Assembly (NCBI RefSeq): GCF_014639235.1
Contig: NZ_BMFU01000002.1
Location: forward strand, 248,001 to 312,000
Length of the DNA stretch: 64,000 nucleotides
Reading direction: 5' to 3'
DNA from: Paenibacillus silvae
GTDB lineage: Bacteria > Bacillota > Bacilli > Paenibacillales > Paenibacillaceae
Below the pieces are notes generated by a model. That model was given only the letters and a program-made list of their open reading frames with translations, had not been told where the DNA came from and made no database searches. Below, in pieces: positions 61,927 through 64,000 of the stretch; within the stretch, counting starts at the first letter, position 1, and the number at the start of each line of letters is the position of its first letter. The position numbers and the translations under genes are program-made.

Positions 61927-62998
61927 GAAACCCCAAAAAAGAATTCAAGTTAACCTCTTGCTTCGCGTTGTATTGAGCGCCATGCTTGCGGCTGGTATAA
62001 ATAATCTTCTCATTTTTTTCATAACCAATATGAATGGGTGGGAGAATGAATGGATTCGAACTCTCTTCCCTTATTTCATTACACCCTTTTTTGTTCTGAT
62101 ATTCATCTTGACATTTTTACTGTCCACGAGACGTATTGTGAAAGATTTAATGTCCTTGGAACGTGGACTTCAGACCATAGCGGAGGGAAACCTAAGTTAT
62201 CGTGTATCCATGAATCGCCAAGATGAACTCGGGCGAGTTGCTCATAATATTAATCAAATGACCGAACGTTTACAAAAGCAGATGCTGAAAGAGCGTGAGA
62301 TCGAAAATTCCAAAATGGAAATGATTACGGGTATTTCACATGATCTCAGAACCCCTCTTACAAGCATCATCGGCTATATTGAGCTTTTGAGAACCAATAC
62401 GTTTCAAAATCAGGAAGAATACGATCGATTTGTGAATAACACCTATAATAAAGCTATTCATCTGAAAAAATTACTCGATGACCTGTTTGAATATACGAAG
62501 TTAAATTCAGTGGATGCCACATTGGATTACAAACAAGTTGATTTATATCAACTCGTAGATCAATTATTATTTGATTTTGAGCCTATCGCTCAAGAGAACC
62601 ATATACAACTCCAGAAAGATATCGGTGATTCTCCGATTATCATGAGTATAGACAGCAACAAGTTAGCCAGAGCTATCGATAACCTGCTAATGAATGCCTT
62701 GAAGTATTCGTTTAAACCCGGAATAATCTATGTTCGGATCAAAAAGGAGTTTCCAACGATTACATTAGAAATCGAGAATAACGGAACACCTCTCACGAGC
62801 GAACAAGAAAACAAACTTTTCGATCGCTTTTACAAAGTTGACCATTCCAGAAGTAGTGAGGGCATTCAGACCGGTTCTGGCTTGGGCCTTTCCATTTCCA
62901 AAAATATTGTGGAATTACACCACGGTACCATAGCATTAGATCATGTAGACACTCGGTTTACGTTTAAAATCACTTTGCCTATACACAAACCTGATTAA
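61910..62998 (+). CDS. Sensor histidine kinase (VanS-like)
   Basis: A 362-residue kinase with two transmembrane helices (about residues 15-45 and 55-80), a short external loop, a HAMP domain (RRIVKDLMSLERGLQTIAEG), the HisKA box GISHDLRTPLTSIIGY with the phosphoacceptor His, the N box DNLLMNALKYS and the G boxes LEIENNG and GSGLGLSISK. All catalytic residues are present. It starts with TTG 61910 inside the regulator gene; TTG 61898 is directly adjacent to GGGGAG and less likely. It pairs with the VanR-like regulator. Confidence 0.88.
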   Translation: MKRLFKKPQKRIQVNLLLRVVLSAMLAAGINNLLIFFITNMNGWENEWIRTLFPYFITPFFVLIFILTFLLSTRRIVKDLMSLERGLQTIAEGNLSYRVSMNRQDELGRVAHNINQMTERLQKQMLKEREIENSKMEMITGISHDLRTPLTSIIGYIELLRTNTFQNQEEYDRFVNNTYNKAIHLKKLLDDLFEYTKLNSVDATLDYKQVDLYQLVDQLLFDFEPIAQENHIQLQKDIGDSPIIMSIDSNKLARAIDNLLMNALKYSFKPGIIYVRIKKEFPTITLEIENNGTPLTSEQENKLFDRFYKVDHSRSSEGIQTGSGLGLSISKNIVELHHGTIALDHVDTRFTFKITLPIHKPD

Positions 62999-63040
62999 GA
63001 TGCACTCACACCATCATGATGTTTTACGGAGGAGAAAGAC

Positions 63041-63598
63041 TTGAAGTTCTACAATTACTTGCTTTTATTGCTTGGATTTTTGAGGAATCCGAAACGGGTT
63101 GGAAGTGTTATACCGAGTTCAAAATGGTTAGCGCAAAAGGTGGTTCACTCGGTGCCATGGAACGAGGTGAGTTCCATAGCCGAGCTTGGTTCAGGTACAG
63201 GGGCAATAACTCGATTAGTGCAACATCACATTGCTGATCCTACAAAAGTTTTTTTATTCGAACGGGATCCTGGTATGAGAAAACGCTTGAAATCGACGTA
63301 CCCTCACTTCCAAGTCAGTTCAAACGCCTCATATTTATATAAAAAAATCACTCAGGAAGATCTCCAAAGCGTAGACTGTGTCATCTGTGGTTTGCCCTTT
63401 TTCAATTTTTCTAATGAGATGAGACAGCGAATATTGGACCAGATTCAGTTAGCCCTGAAACCCGGAGGCACACTTATTGTTTATCAGTTTTCTCTTCAAA
63501 TGAAACGCACATTAAACCACTATTTTATCATCGAAGACGTCGCCTTTGTACCTTCCAATTTTCCTCCTGCATTTGTATACGTATGTCGCAAAAAATGA
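63041..63598 (+). CDS. PmtA-like methyltransferase, copy 2
   Basis: A 185-residue paralogue of the protein at 60612-61190. Shared blocks include NPKRVGSVIPSS, IAELGSGTGAITR, CGLPFFNF, LALKPGGTLIVYQFSLQMKR and PPAFVYVCRKK. The copies flank the VanRS-like pair. The start is TTG 63041, about five bases after GGAGGAG. A substrate such as phosphatidylethanolamine is possible but not shown. Confidence 0.8.
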   Translation: MKFYNYLLLLLGFLRNPKRVGSVIPSSKWLAQKVVHSVPWNEVSSIAELGSGTGAITRLVQHHIADPTKVFLFERDPGMRKRLKSTYPHFQVSSNASYLYKKITQEDLQSVDCVICGLPFFNFSNEMRQRILDQIQLALKPGGTLIVYQFSLQMKRTLNHYFIIEDVAFVPSNFPPAFVYVCRKK

Positions 63599-63671
63599 TA
63601 TCAATGAAATTCACTACCCGATATCAAACAAGGTTTGGAACCATCATTGATGATTTAAGGGAAATCAATTA

Positions 63672-63730
63672 AATGAGCAAAATGACAAACGACATGTTCT
63701 TTGCTCGTTTGCCACCTTGCTCATTTTTTC
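63672..63730. terminator. Bidirectional terminator before the right-edge gene
   Basis: A long stem with ATGAGCAA pairing to TTGCTCAT and inner arms CAAACGA and TCGTTTG, followed by TTTTTTC on the plus strand. It separates two convergent genes. Confidence 0.8.
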
Positions 63731-64000
63731 ATAACCGTGAGAGAGCTTGTTGAATATCAAACAGTATATCTTCTGTTTCTTCAAGGCCAACTGATAATCG
63801 AATCAGCCCATCCGTAATGTTGCACATCATTCTTTCTTCCTTCGGTACGGAAGCATGAGTCATCGTGGCTGGATGCTGCACAAGTGTTTCAGGATCACCT
63901 AAACTAAAAGAGATCATGGCCATCTGAAGAGAGTTAATAAATGTTCTCGCCTCATCAAAACCACCTTCCAATTCAAATGACACCATTCCCCCCATATCTT
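63729..64000 (-). CDS. Cys/Met-metabolism PLP-dependent enzyme, C-terminal part (cut by window edge)
   Basis: The last 90 or so residues of a cystathionine gamma-synthase/lyase or methionine gamma-lyase type enzyme. FELEGGFDEARTFINSLQ, then SLGDPETLVQHPATMTHASV and GLIRLSVGLEETEDI are the classical C-terminal signature of the family. The 5' part with the PLP lysine lies beyond the right edge. The exact reaction cannot be decided from this end. Confidence 0.9.
   Translation of the reverse strand, partial: DMGGMVSFELEGGFDEARTFINSLQMAMISFSLGDPETLVQHPATMTHASVPKEERMMCNITDGLIRLSVGLEETEDILFDIQQALSRL

Noticed and set aside
1..64000. tRNA, rRNA, CRISPR arrays, insertion sequences or phage genes
   Set aside because: No cloverleaf-like CCA-ended genes, direct repeat-spacer arrays, transposase or integrase motifs were recognised. 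A dedicated tRNA and IS search would be decisive.

Overview
The window reads as chromosome of a spore-forming, low-to-middle GC Gram-positive, most likely Paenibacillus or a close relative. This is inferred from the strong GGAGG-type ribosome binding sites, many TTG and GTG starts, lipoproteins in place of periplasmic proteins, a collagen-like spore-surface type protein, and the overall gene complement. No rRNA, tRNA, CRISPR array, transposase or phage module was recognised.

Layout. 1-3.9 kb: short-chain dehydrogenase, a cytochrome P450 coupled to a small membrane protein, and an aldo/keto reductase. 4.1-14.6 kb: one tight plus-strand operon (MoxR-type AAA+ ATPase, DUF5682-like protein, VWA protein, giant DUF4132-like protein, SWIM zinc-finger protein, small helical protein) that matches the enterobacterial yehL/yehM/yehP/yehI/yehQ set. 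14.9-18.1 kb: WG-repeat protein and an RDD membrane protein. 18.7-43.3 kb: a metal-homeostasis island holding a PepSY membrane protein with a YtkA-like lipoprotein, CopA, a TroA-type ABC importer, two complete nickel/peptide-type ABC importers, the opine-metallophore enzymes CntL and CntM with an EamA exporter and a methyltransferase, and a siderophore/heme-type ABC importer. 43.4-45.7 kb: an unusual operon of two response regulators and one sensor kinase. 46-49.5 kb: LysE exporter and an ars operon. 50.1-54.2 kb: acyl carrier protein, AMP-forming ligase and BtrH-like transferase, next to a collagen-like protein. 54.8-58.4 kb: thioredoxin, trigger-factor-like protein, LytTR regulator and GHKL kinase. 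58.8-63.6 kb: pseudo-histidine kinase, DedA protein, two paralogous methyltransferases and a VanRS-like pair. The right edge cuts a Cys/Met-metabolism PLP enzyme.

Main discovery. Six promoters share a 46-bp module: an 18-bp inverted repeat (ATRGCT, six bases, AGYYAT) followed by exactly 22 bases and then a -10 hexamer. They lie before the PepSY operon, copA (divergent), the TroA-type ABC operon, the second nickel-type ABC operon, the cntLM operon, and the operon with two response regulators itself. A seventh, looser copy precedes the siderophore-type operon. The geometry is that of an activator site just upstream of a weak or absent -35, so I infer a metal-acquisition regulon in which the local two-component system is autoregulated and possibly the activator. 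A second module (two CTTTAGA repeats 11 bp apart, 32 bases before a -10) precedes the pseudokinase and DedA genes.

How the genes work together. CntL and CntM would build a nicotianamine-like opine metallophore. There is no histidine racemase gene, and CntM has Ala where the pyruvate-specific enzyme has Asp, so a pseudopaline-like product is predicted. The EamA protein would export it and one or both ABC systems would bring the metal complex back. Start positions were chosen by ribosome binding sites and are stated where they matter.
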